Shown one piece after another: positions 1 to 8,700 of a DNA stretch of 10,483 nucleotides (position 1 is the first letter of the stretch; each line of letters begins with the position of its first letter). The stretch lies in NCBI GenBank assembly GCA_905479505.1, contig CAJQMS010000103.1, positions 1 through 10,483 on the forward strand, in the 5' to 3' direction. The notes under the pieces were generated by a model, which saw only the letters and a list, made by a program, of their open reading frames with translations, was not told where the DNA came from and ran no database searches. This stretch comes from an uncultured Burkholderiales Genera incertae sedis bacterium. GTDB taxonomy: Bacteria; Pseudomonadota; Gammaproteobacteria; Burkholderiales; Eutrophovitaceae. Both the position numbers and the translations under genes were made by a program.

Positions 1-793
1 GCTCTAAAACATATCCATGTATTGATGCATAACGATCACCTAAAAGTTGTTTTGCTGAGACAATTAACTGATCGATTACGTGCTCTGCATCATCAAACTG
101 TGGCGCATTAAAAATCTCTAGTTGAGTTTCGACGGTATATCGATCGCCGTCTTTCTCCTTTAAAGACTCTGCCATATCCACTACATAATGGCCTTGATAT
201 CCATTAGTTGGAAAACGGACTTCCATTCCCACCAGTTCAAGATATCTTAACCACGTGGATACCGCCAAAATATCCATTTGTCGACCAGCATCGTTAACGT
301 AATATTCCCGGGATACATCGTGCCCAGTGGCATCAAGCAAATTAGCTATGCTTGCGCCGTACGCCGCACCTCGACCGTGGCCGACGTGTAACGGTCCAGT
401 TGGGTTTGCCGACACAAACTCAACCTGAACACGCCTGCCTTGACCCAAATCACTTTTTCCAAAATCTGCGCCGCTCTTTAAAACTTTTTGTACTACGCGC
501 TGATGCGATTCATCACTTAGAAAAAAATTTATAAACCCTGGTCCTGCAACCTCGCTTTTCTTAATTAAAGAGAAGTTGGATAATTTTGAAATCACTTCTT
601 GCGCGATTTCCCTCGGGTTCTTCTTAAGCTCTCGGGCAAGTTGCATAGCAACGTTACACGCATAGTCACCGTTCGCCGTTGACTTAGGGCGCTCTAGAGT
701 CACCCTATCGGAAGAAATCTCTAGATCCATCTCCTCTAAGGCCGCGATAACCGCATCTCTTAGCTGATTAATTATTTCCATCGTATAGTTCAT
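1..793 (-). CDS. argS: Arginyl-tRNA synthetase, N-terminal part (runs off left edge)
   Basis: Class I aminoacyl-tRNA synthetase that charges tRNA-Arg with arginine using ATP, in the cytoplasm. My translation of the minus strand from the ATG at 793-791 stays open for 264 codons to the window edge; a full enzyme is about 560-590 residues, so a little under half is present. Seen: an N-terminal tRNA-recognition domain (roughly residues 1-115, including ANGDYACNVAM and EVAGPGFINFFL), then VEFVSANPTGPLHVGHGRGAAYG with the HIGH-type signature HVGH at residues 136-139, then REYYVNDAGRQMD. The KMSK-type loop would lie outside the window. The start is uncertain: ATG at 793 and ATG at 781 (residue 5) are both possible and neither has a clear Shine-Dalgarno site. 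An in-frame TAA lies shortly upstream, and a 4-codon ATG-ATG frame ends in a TGA overlapping the 793 start. It follows priA by 29 bp and is probably co-transcribed with it. Confidence 0.96.
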   Translation of the reverse strand, partial: MNYTMEIINQLRDAVIAALEEMDLEISSDRVTLERPKSTANGDYACNVAMQLARELKKNPREIAQEVISKLSNFSLIKKSEVAGPGFINFFLSDESHQRVVQKVLKSGADFGKSDLGQGRRVQVEFVSANPTGPLHVGHGRGAAYGASIANLLDATGHDVSREYYVNDAGRQMDILAVSTWLRYLELVGMEVRFPTNGYQGHYVVDMAESLKEKDGDRYTVETQLEIFNAPQFDDAEHVIDQLIVSAKQLLGDRYASIHGYVLE

Positions 794-822
794 AACCACA
801 TCATTTTAGCTAAACACCGAAC

Positions 823-3021
823 TCATACATCTATCGGATCAATATCAAACGCATATCTAACGCCGTTTTCTTTAATCGCATTAACTTCTGAAACCCAAAC
901 GTTCAGAAATTTTCTCATAACGCTCCGAGAGGTTGCTTGAATTAAAAGTTGCCCTCTGTACAACCCCGCCATTTTAAAAATAGGCGACGGGACTGCATCA
1001 TACACGTCTAATTCAGCTATTTTGATTTTCAGAGCCTTTGTTTGTGCTAATGATAAAAAACTCCAGACACTGCTCTCTTTTTTTGCAGCTACTCTCAATA
1101 ACGCCTGAAAACAATATGGTGGAAATAGAGCCTCTTTTCTTTCAGTTAACAATTTTTGAGCAAAATCATCAAAAGTCTCGTGAATTAAGGACTGATAGAC
1201 CGGGTGCTGAGGAAATTCTGTTTGCAGGACCACTTTACCCTCGGTGGCGCCCCTTCCTGGCCTACCTGACACTTGCAACAACTGTTGATACAACCTTTCC
1301 GTAGCCCTAAAGTCACTGCTAAAAAGCGACTGGTCAGATCCAAGGATCACAACCAAAGAAAGGTTTGGGAAATCGTGTCCTTTAGCCAACATCTGAGTAC
1401 CGACAATGATGTCAACTTCAGACTTTTCTATAACTCCCCTCATCTCCATAAAAGCACCCTTACGTTTTGTCGTATCACTATCAATACGCAGAATGGACAC
1501 GTCCGGGAACTCAGCCTTTAAACTATCCTCGATTCGCTGGGTGCCCTGACCTAGCCCGATTAAATCTTGGTTACCACACGCTCCACACTGATTCGGCAAC
1601 TTGCCCTGATAGCCACAATAATGGCAATGCATACGATGTGTGTGCTTATGTATTGTTAACTTCGCCGAGCAACGATGACACATAGCAACCCAATTACAAG
1701 AGGAACAAAAAAGAGCTGATGCATATCCTCGTCGATTCATAAATACCAGAGCCTGCTCGCCATTAGCGATACAGGACCTAATTGATTGGAGTATTTGGGG
1801 CGAGATACCGCGATTTTGACTGCGATCAACTGGAATTAACTCAATGCGCGGCAACGGACCTTGCGGGCGCTCGCTCAACACTAAACGCTCATATCGAGAT
1901 TCAACCACATTAAAGTAAGTCTCTAAGGACGGGGTCGCCGAACCTAAAATAATAGGTACTTTTGCTTGACTCGCCACGCAAATAGCTAAGTCTCTAGCGC
2001 TATAACGCACACCCTCAATCTGCTTGTACGAAAGATCATGCTCCTCGTCAACGACAATGAGGCCCAATTTAGGTAACGCGGCAAATACAGCAAGCCGTGT
2101 CCCCAAAACTATCGGCGCTACGCCCAGTCGCGCCATTTGCCAATTTTGGAAACGTTCTCTATCGGTCATGCTGCTATTCAGCGTTACAACTTTCTGATGA
2201 GGAAACCGACTGCGCAACCGATACTCAAATTGAGGAGTTAAGTTGATTTCTGGCACTAAAACCAAAACCTGTTTTTTACGGCTTAAAGTTTCAGCCATAA
2301 TTTCAAAATACACCTCAGTCTTTCCGCTCCCGGTTACACCATGAATCAACCAAGTTTGGTGAACTCCCAACTTAGCAATAACAGACTCGACCGCTAAGTT
2401 TTGCGCCTTTGTCAGCACAACTTCAGTGTGGCCTCCCTGGCCATCAGAATTAGTAATGTTTGGGTCGTGCTTAGGGACAGCTCGCTCGACCCGCCTTTCG
2501 ATCCAACCTCTTTTTTCCCAATTTGCTAGCTCAGCTCTTGCGAGTGAATAAGCCGATAGCGCTTCGGGGAGAGTGATCCATCTATCCTCTTTAAACAAAT
2601 CTAAAAGGCGATTTTTACCCCTTGCTCGTTTACTTAAATTATCCCCAACCTCTTGAACTCCGACCTTGTTCAGTTTAAAGACCACCTCTGTGAATTGATC
2701 AATAAAATTGACGCGTCGAACAGCAGTTGGCAAGCCTAGAAATAAAGCCTCGCCTTTTTGAACGCGGTAATAATTGGCAACAAACTGGCTCAAATAGAAA
2801 TATGATTGGGATAAAGGCTCAAGGTCAAAAACTGTTTCGATTGTTTTTAACCGATGTGCGGCAACTGATGAAGTGAATGAAACTTGCTCTACTACACCAA
2901 CCATTTTTTTATTTCGAAAGGGCACAACGACAATGGATCCCCTTCTTACCGAGTGGGCGCCAACTAAATAATCAAACGGCCCCTCTATCGGAACGTCTAG
3001 CTGAATTTGAGCAAAAGTCAT
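823..3021 (-). CDS. priA: Primosomal protein N' (replication restart helicase PriA)
   Basis: Superfamily 2 3'-to-5' DNA helicase that recognises stalled or repaired replication forks and starts reloading of the replicative helicase. The 732-residue length fits the family. Domains in order: N-terminal 3'-end DNA-binding domain (about 1-105, FDYLVG and VVPFRNKKMVGVV), winged-helix region (about 110-190), helicase lobe 1 with Walker A GVTGSGKT at 228-235 and Walker B DEEH at 325-328, then a zinc-binding insert with four Cys pairs (439/442, 448/451, 466/469, 479/482), and helicase lobe 2 with VGTQMLAKGHDFPNL (motif V) and QVSGRPGRG at 583-591 (motif VI). Motif VI is normally QVAGRAGR; here Ser585 and Pro588 replace the alanines, while Gln583, Arg587 and Arg590 remain. 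The ATG at 3021-3019 is chosen because an in-frame TAG lies two codons upstream; only a weak GGA-type ribosome site is visible. It lies 111 bp after hemE and 29 bp before argS. Confidence 0.98.
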   Translation of the reverse strand: MTFAQIQLDVPIEGPFDYLVGAHSVRRGSIVVVPFRNKKMVGVVEQVSFTSSVAAHRLKTIETVFDLEPLSQSYFYLSQFVANYYRVQKGEALFLGLPTAVRRVNFIDQFTEVVFKLNKVGVQEVGDNLSKRARGKNRLLDLFKEDRWITLPEALSAYSLARAELANWEKRGWIERRVERAVPKHDPNITNSDGQGGHTEVVLTKAQNLAVESVIAKLGVHQTWLIHGVTGSGKTEVYFEIMAETLSRKKQVLVLVPEINLTPQFEYRLRSRFPHQKVVTLNSSMTDRERFQNWQMARLGVAPIVLGTRLAVFAALPKLGLIVVDEEHDLSYKQIEGVRYSARDLAICVASQAKVPIILGSATPSLETYFNVVESRYERLVLSERPQGPLPRIELIPVDRSQNRGISPQILQSIRSCIANGEQALVFMNRRGYASALFCSSCNWVAMCHRCSAKLTIHKHTHRMHCHYCGYQGKLPNQCGACGNQDLIGLGQGTQRIEDSLKAEFPDVSILRIDSDTTKRKGAFMEMRGVIEKSEVDIIVGTQMLAKGHDFPNLSLVVILGSDQSLFSSDFRATERLYQQLLQVSGRPGRGATEGKVVLQTEFPQHPVYQSLIHETFDDFAQKLLTERKEALFPPYCFQALLRVAAKKESSVWSFLSLAQTKALKIKIAELDVYDAVPSPIFKMAGLYRGQLLIQATSRSVMRKFLNVWVSEVNAIKENGVRYAFDIDPIDV

Positions 3022-3073
3022 AAGCTACGTATCCATTAATATCACTCAGGGAGCCGCGAGAAATAACTAACTT

Positions 3074-3103
3074 AAAATATCCGTAACACGCGTTAACTGT
3101 CAC
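3074..3103 (-). promoter_or_regulatory. Possible promoter for priA (and argS)
   Basis: In the hemE-priA gap the minus strand reads GTGACA (5 of 6 matches to a sigma-70 -35 box, plus-strand 3098-3103), an 18 bp spacer, then TATTTT (4 of 6 to a -10 box, plus-strand 3074-3079). Initiation would be about 45 bases before the priA ATG. No terminator hairpin is visible after hemE, so read-through from upstream is also likely. This is a consensus match by eye only and may be chance. Confidence 0.3.
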
Positions 3104-3107
3104 AGTT
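3095..3107. promoter_or_regulatory. 13 bp perfect palindrome, possible operator
   Basis: AACTGT-C-ACAGTT on the plus strand is a perfect 6-1-6 inverted repeat. It overlaps the candidate -35 box of the possible priA promoter and is flanked by a second, imperfect dyad around GTAACACGCGTTAAC (3083-3097). A site of this size and position could bind a dimeric regulator. I do not recognise it as the site of a known regulator; the arms are too close for a LexA-type CTGT-N8-ACAG box. Confidence 0.3.
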
Positions 3108-3132
3108 CGTTTACCGATTCAATGAGAGAAAA

Positions 3133-4203
3133 TTATACGGCCGGGTGATAGCTCCGGCTCTGCTCGTGCACCGCCTCAACGAGCTCCAGTACGTTTTCAG
3201 GTGGGGTAAATTGAGACACTCCATGTCCCAGATTAAAAACATGCCCCGACCCTGATCCAAAATCAGAAAGTACATTTCCTACTTCTTTTTTTACTACGTC
3301 AGGGTTCGTCAACAGCACGGCTGGATCCATATTTCCTTGCAACGCAACGCGATCGCCTACTTTGGCTCTCGCTGAGCCTAGGTCAGTGGACCAATCGATA
3401 CCCAAGGCATCTGCCCCCGTTCCGGCTAGCGCCTCAAGCCACTGGCCGCCGCCCTTAGTAAACACTACCCGCGGGATTACTTCGCCGTCCACCTCTCTAA
3501 TCAAGCCATGACAAATTTGTTTTAAATTGTCGCATGAGAAGGTTTTAAAAGCTCTGGGGGTTAGCGAGCCTCCCCATGTATCAAAGATCATCACCGCATC
3601 GGCACCCGCTTGAATCTGAGCATTTAAATAAGCGATGACGGATGCTGAGGTTACTTCTAAAATCTTTTGAAACAAATCGGGACGCTGATAAGCCATTTTT
3701 TTAACTCGATGAAATTCCGTTCCGCCCTTCCCCTCAATCATGTAACACGCTAATGTAAATGGACTACCTGAAAAACCTATCAACGGCAAACGTCCACCAA
3801 GAGCTTTTTTGATAGACCGAACAGCATCCGTCACATAGGCCAATTGATCATTAGGGTCTATGGCCGATAACGATTCAATCTGTTTCTCATCCCTCAACGG
3901 ACGTTCGAATTTAGGTCCCTCCCCATCAGCAAAATAAAGACCTAACCCCATGGCATCGGGAATCGTCAAAATATCTGAAAACAAAATCGCAGCATCGAGA
4001 TTAAAACGGTCTAGTGGCTGCATCGTCACTTCTGTAGCTAATTCAGGATTTTTACAAAGATTTAAAAAAGAGCCAGCTTGGCTTCTAATTTTATTATATT
4101 CGGGCAGGTACCTGCCAGCCTGACGCATGATCCATACCGGCGTATAGGGAGTGGGTTTTCGAAGTAGCGCACGCAAGAAAACATCATTTTGAAGCTGAGC
4201 CAC
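3133..4203 (-). CDS. hemE: Uroporphyrinogen III decarboxylase
   Basis: Removes the four acetate carboxyl groups of uroporphyrinogen III to give coproporphyrinogen III, a cofactor-free cytoplasmic step leading to haem. At 356 residues it matches the usual bacterial length. A single TIM-barrel domain is seen with both family signatures: [15 protein letters not shown] at 22-36 (substrate-binding Arg27 and Arg31) and [16 protein letters not shown] at 143-158 (Tyr154). The catalytic aspartate is Asp77 in FSDIL, and His327 lies in FNLGHG; these positions are equivalent to the known active-site residues. The start codon is GTG (4203-4201), preceded at six bases by GAGAGG. The first in-frame ATG is Met26, inside the conserved signature, so it cannot be the start, and an in-frame TAA closes the frame upstream. 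It lies 50 bp after gltD with no visible terminator, so it is probably in the gltBD transcript. Confidence 0.98.
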   Translation of the reverse strand: MAQLQNDVFLRALLRKPTPYTPVWIMRQAGRYLPEYNKIRSQAGSFLNLCKNPELATEVTMQPLDRFNLDAAILFSDILTIPDAMGLGLYFADGEGPKFERPLRDEKQIESLSAIDPNDQLAYVTDAVRSIKKALGGRLPLIGFSGSPFTLACYMIEGKGGTEFHRVKKMAYQRPDLFQKILEVTSASVIAYLNAQIQAGADAVMIFDTWGGSLTPRAFKTFSCDNLKQICHGLIREVDGEVIPRVVFTKGGGQWLEALAGTGADALGIDWSTDLGSARAKVGDRVALQGNMDPAVLLTNPDVVKKEVGNVLSDFGSGSGHVFNLGHGVSQFTPPENVLELVEAVHEQSRSYHPAV

Positions 4204-4207
4204 TAGG

Positions 4208-4218
4208 CACCTCTCTCT
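4208..4218 (-). promoter_or_regulatory. Ribosome binding site fixing the GTG start of hemE
   Basis: The minus strand reads AGAGAGAGGTG followed by CCTA and the GTG start. GAGAGG sits six bases from the GTG, a good Shine-Dalgarno fit and spacing. It supports the GTG at 4203-4201 as the true hemE start. Confidence 0.7.
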
Positions 4219-4253
4219 TTAAATTTGTTTAAACATATAAATACAAATACTCG

Positions 4254-5732
4254 CTATCGAGGTAGCTCAGTTTGGCCCATAAGCGCCTCGTCTATTGATC
4301 TCGCACACTGCCGACCTTCTCGTATTGCCCACACAACTAATGACTGCCCTCTGCGCATGTCACCCGCAACAAACACTTTCTCATGGGATGTTTTATAGTC
4401 CTCAGTATTCGCCTCAACGTTACCTCGGCTGTCCAACTTAACCCCTAAAGCGGATAATAATCCTTGGTGAACAGGATTCACAAAACCCATGGCAAATAAG
4501 ACAAGGTCGGCCTTAATGTCAAACTCGCTATTAGCCATTTCCCGCATCTGCATACGACCATCATCACTTTTTTCCCACTCAAGCCGAGCGGCAACGAGCT
4601 TCTGAACACGACCGTCCTCGCCCTCAAAGCGCTTAGTTGTGACTGACCAATCACGCTCACACCCCTCCTCATGCGAGGAGGAAGTTCTTAATTTAATCGG
4701 CCATTCCGGCCAAGTAAGCGGTCGGTTTTCTTGCTCTGGCGGCATTGGCATCAATTCGAATTGAGTCACAGAGGCTGCGCCCTGCCGATTCGAAGTTCCT
4801 ACGCAATCCGATCCAGTATCGCCACCGCCAATCACGACAACGTGTTTCCCAGTTGCAAGAATTTGACTATCGAGTTTGTCACCTGCCACAATCCGATTTT
4901 GTTGAGGGAGGAATTCCATCGCATAATGTACCCCTGTCAACTCCCGCCCAGACACTGATAAATCTCTAGGGATCTCAGAGCCCCCGGTTAACGCGATTGC
5001 GTCAAAATCTTTCAGCAACTTTTCGTGATTAACGCTGCTTTGAGAAAGGTTACTCACACCGGTAATTGGCTCGCCTCCGGACCCAACAAAAACGCTTGTT
5101 CTAAACTCTACGCCTTCTCGTTCCATCTGAGACACCCGGCGATCAATATGCGTTTTTTCCATCTTAAAATCAGGAATCCCATACCGGAGTAAACCCCCAA
5201 CTCGGTCATTTTTTTCAAAAACAACTACGTCGTGACCAACGCGCGCAAGCTGTTGCGCACACGCAAGTCCGGCTGGCCCTGAGCCCACCACAGCGACGCG
5301 TTTCCCAGTCTTGACCTTTGGAGCCTGCGGTACGATCCAATCATTACTCCATCCTTTATCTACAATGGCATGCTCGATTGATTTAATTGCCACCGCCGAA
5401 TCATTGATATTCAAAGTGCAAGATGCCTCACACGGTGCTGGGCAAATCCGGCCCGTAAACTCGGGAAAATTATTCGTAGAGTGTAATGTTTGTAGCGCTG
5501 ATTGCCAGTCATGGCGGTAAACCAGGTCATTCCAATCAGGGATGATATTGTTCACTGGGCAGCCGCTTTGGCAAAATGGGATACCACAATCCATGCAACG
5601 CGCGCCCTGGCGAGAAGCCTCGTCATCTGAATGCGTGATGACAAATTCCTTATAATTCTTCGTCCTGGCGTCCACAGGAACGCTTGATTCATTGACCCGA
5701 TCATGCTCCAAAAATCCGGTTGGTTTACCCAT
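4254..5732 (-). CDS. gltD: Glutamate synthase (NADPH) small subunit
   Basis: Beta subunit of glutamate synthase: it oxidises NADPH on FAD and passes electrons through iron-sulfur clusters to the FMN of GltB. From the ATG it is 492 residues, normal for the family. Seen in order: N-terminal ferredoxin-like domain with Cys46/49/54/58 ([13 protein letters not shown]) and Cys97/101/105 (CPAPCEASC); FAD-binding GSGPAG at 150-155; NADPH-binding GGGDTG at 302-307; and the C-terminal FAD motif [12 protein letters not shown] with Asp458. The open frame extends 7 codons further to a GTG at 5753, but the ATG at 5732-5730 is preferred. It gives the usual MGKPTGFLE beginning and has GGGAGG nine bases upstream, whereas the GTG start would overlap the end of gltB by 20 bases. 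With the ATG, the gltB stop and gltD start read TAG-G-ATG, so translation is probably coupled. Confidence 0.98.
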   Translation of the reverse strand: MGKPTGFLEHDRVNESSVPVDARTKNYKEFVITHSDDEASRQGARCMDCGIPFCQSGCPVNNIIPDWNDLVYRHDWQSALQTLHSTNNFPEFTGRICPAPCEASCTLNINDSAVAIKSIEHAIVDKGWSNDWIVPQAPKVKTGKRVAVVGSGPAGLACAQQLARVGHDVVVFEKNDRVGGLLRYGIPDFKMEKTHIDRRVSQMEREGVEFRTSVFVGSGGEPITGVSNLSQSSVNHEKLLKDFDAIALTGGSEIPRDLSVSGRELTGVHYAMEFLPQQNRIVAGDKLDSQILATGKHVVVIGGGDTGSDCVGTSNRQGAASVTQFELMPMPPEQENRPLTWPEWPIKLRTSSSHEEGCERDWSVTTKRFEGEDGRVQKLVAARLEWEKSDDGRMQMREMANSEFDIKADLVLFAMGFVNPVHQGLLSALGVKLDSRGNVEANTEDYKTSHEKVFVAGDMRRGQSLVVWAIREGRQCARSIDEALMGQTELPR

Positions 5733-5733
5733 C

Positions 5734-8700
5734 CTACGCTGCCTCCCGTTCACTTTTATTAATTTGAGAAAGCTCAGTCAGAGCCCTTCGATATTCATGT
5801 GGAAATACCTTAACAAATCTACCTCTTGCTTCCTCCCATTGCGCTAGAATTTCCCTCGCAATGATGCTACCCGTTCGTCTTTCATGTTCAGAGACAAGCT
5901 GCCTCAACAATTCCTCGTCGCTTTTATCGCAGTGGAGATTTTCGTTTGGTTGCTCCTCCGTCTGAAGCACAGGCTCTAAATCAACCATAGATGGATTACA
6001 TCGAAGATTAAAATGACCTTTCGGGTCGTATACGTAAGCGATCCCGCCGCTCATGCCCGCTGCAAAGTTTCTTCCAGTATCCCCTAAGACGACTACCGTA
6101 CCCCCTGTCATGTACTCACAACAGTGATCACCGACCCCTTCAACGACGGCAGTTGCGCCACTATTTCTGACCGCAAACCTTTCTCCGGCGACACCTGAAA
6201 AATAAGCTTCTCCCTCTACCGCTCCGTACAACACGGTATTTCCAATCACAATATTTTTGTTAGAAGGTCCACTGAAGTCACTCGACGGATAAATGACAAT
6301 GCGCCCCCCTGATAAACCTTTACCGACATAGTCGTTCGCATCGCCCTTCAAGTTAAAAGTAATTCCGTGTGCCAGAAAAACCCCGAAACTTTGACCGGCG
6401 CTTCCTTCCAAATTGACTGTAACTGTGTCATCGGGAAGGCCCGCATGCCCGTATCGAGTCACAACTTGGTTAGATAGCATAGCGCCTACACTTCTGTTCG
6501 CGCTAATGACTTTACTATCAATGTGCACGGCCTTTTGATTTTCGAGAGCCGGCTTTGATTGCTCAATTAAGGTATTGTCTAGGCCTTTCTCTAGACCGTG
6601 ATCTTGTTGTTCACAATGTCGCCTAGCCACCTCATCCGACATCTCAGGTCGATAGAAAATCTTGGAAAAATCCAATCCCTTCGCCTTCCAATGATCAACC
6701 CCTTCTCGCATATCTAACAAGTCAGATCGGCCAATGATTTCATTTAGGCTTCTTACGCCCATACTCGCCATTATTTCTCGCATTTCCTGGGCGACAAAAT
6801 GAAAATAATTTATAACGTGCTCCGGCTTACCAGAAAACTTCTCTCTGAGAATAGGGTCCTGGGTCGCGATACCAACAGGACACGTGTTTAGATGACATTT
6901 TCGCATCATAATGCACCCTTCCACCACCAGAGGTGCGGTTGCGAACCCGAACTCGTCTGCTCCAAGCAAAGCGCCTATGATCACATCACGACCAGTCTTC
7001 ATCTGACCATCGACCTGGACAACAATCCGACCACGAAGTTGATTTAAGACTAAAGTTTGTTGCGTTTCCGACAACCCCAACTCCCAAGGTGCTCCAGCGT
7101 GCTTGATAGACGAGAGTGGCGAAGCGCCTGTTCCACCATCATAACCAGCAATTACCACATGGTCTGACTTAGCTTTTGACACACCCGCGGCGACCGTTCC
7201 AACACCAATTTCTGAGACCAGCTTAACGCTTACGGCTGCCTTTGGATTTGCATTTTTTAGATCGTGAATCAGTTGCGCTAAATCCTCAATGGAATAAATA
7301 TCATGATGAGGTGGCGGCGAGATTAACCCCACCCCAGGAACCGAAAACCGCAACTTCGCAATGTATTGCGATACTTTATGTCCAGGCAGTTGACCGCCCT
7401 CTCCAGGTTTTGCGCCCTGAGACACTTTGATTTGAATTTGATCGGCATTGGCTAAATACTCTGCAGTCACACCAAACCGACCGGAGGCGACTTGCTTAAT
7501 TTTAGACCGTAAAGTATCGCCTTTTTTTAACTGGACATCGCTAATAACGACATCCCCTAATAACTTTTTCGTACTTGTATCTGATGACACAGGTTTAAAC
7601 CGTCCTGGATCTTCTCCACCTTCGCCAGTGTTCGATTTCCCCCCAATTCGATTCATAGCTATCGCTAGTGTCGAGTGTGCCTCGGTCGATATCGAACCCA
7701 GTGACATGGCACCTGTCGCGAACCGAGTGACGATAGCCGTCCAAGGTTCAACCTCGTCAATGGGAATAGCATTAGATAAAGGAGTAATTTGAAACAAACC
7801 GCGCAATGTCATGTGTCTGCGGTTTTGCTCATTGATCATCTCAGCATACTGTTTATACGTCGAATACTCATTCGTTCGCGTCGCTCTCTGGAGCGTTGCG
7901 ACAGACTCAGGCGTCCACATGTGCGCCTCTCCACGGGTTCTATACGCATACTCACCACCTGCATCTAAAGCAGCGACCAACGTTGGGTCTTTTTCACTAA
8001 AACCCCGGGAATGCTCGTTAATCGTCTCTACCGCAATTTCCTCTAAACCTATTCCCTCAACATTACTTGATGTGCCCGTAAAAAAACGACTAACGAAACT
8101 AGTATTTAGTCCAATAGCTTCAAAAATTTGAGCCCCGCAATACGATTGATACGTGCATATGCCCATCTTGGACATCACCTTGTTCAACCCCTTACCGACC
8201 GCTTTGATAAAGTTTGTTTGATGTGTCAGGGTCTCTTGATTTGAACCAGCAGTCACCGTAGTAAGCGTTTCCATCGTCAACCAAGGATGAACGGCCTCTG
8301 CGCCATAACCAGCAAGAAGAGCAAAGTGATGAACCTCTCGTGCAGACCCAGTACTCACCACCAGTCCGGTTTTAGTTCTCAACCCGTTTCGCACCAAGTG
8401 ATGATGAACGCTACTCGTTGCAAGCAATGCTGGGATGGCTGCCCTGGCGCTGTCGACGCCCTTGTCGCACAATATCAGTATCGTCTTACCATTTAGCACA
8501 GCGCGTTCAGCGCGCTTAGCAATTGTCGATAGCGCTAGCTCTAGGCCGCTTGGCCCCTCATCAACAGGGAACGTAATGTCAATAATTTCACTGTCGAACG
8601 CCCCTTGACTCAACTCAGAAATATTGACGAGAGAATCATAATCCTCAAAATTCAAAACCGGCTGCGAGAGCTCCAATCTTTTAAAAACTGTCTCATAATC

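Noticed and set aside
352..534. 60-codon plus-strand open frame opposite argS
   Set aside because: It covers the antisense of the HIGH-motif region of argS, whose frame is intact; not a gene.
1038..1304. 88-codon plus-strand open frame opposite the C-terminal part of priA
   Set aside because: Fully inside priA on the other strand, with low-information protein sequence and no supporting signals.
4227..4234. GTTTAAAC palindrome in the gltD-hemE gap
   Set aside because: An 8 bp AT-rich palindrome in an AT-rich gap is weak evidence; it has no GC stem or T-run and is not a terminator or a recognised operator.
5730..5753. Longer gltD start at GTG 5753 (499 residues)
   Set aside because: The ATG at 5732 gives the conserved family N-terminus and has a well-spaced ribosome site; the GTG would overlap gltB and adds seven non-typical residues.
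7448..7792. 114-codon open frame on the plus strand, opposite gltB
   Set aside because: It lies wholly antisense to the conserved FMN domain of gltB; its protein has no recognisable domain and no ribosome site was evident. Best explained as a shadow of the gltB codons.
7811..8131. 106-codon plus-strand open frame opposite gltB
   Set aside because: Antisense to intact gltB, with no recognisable motif; a shadow frame.
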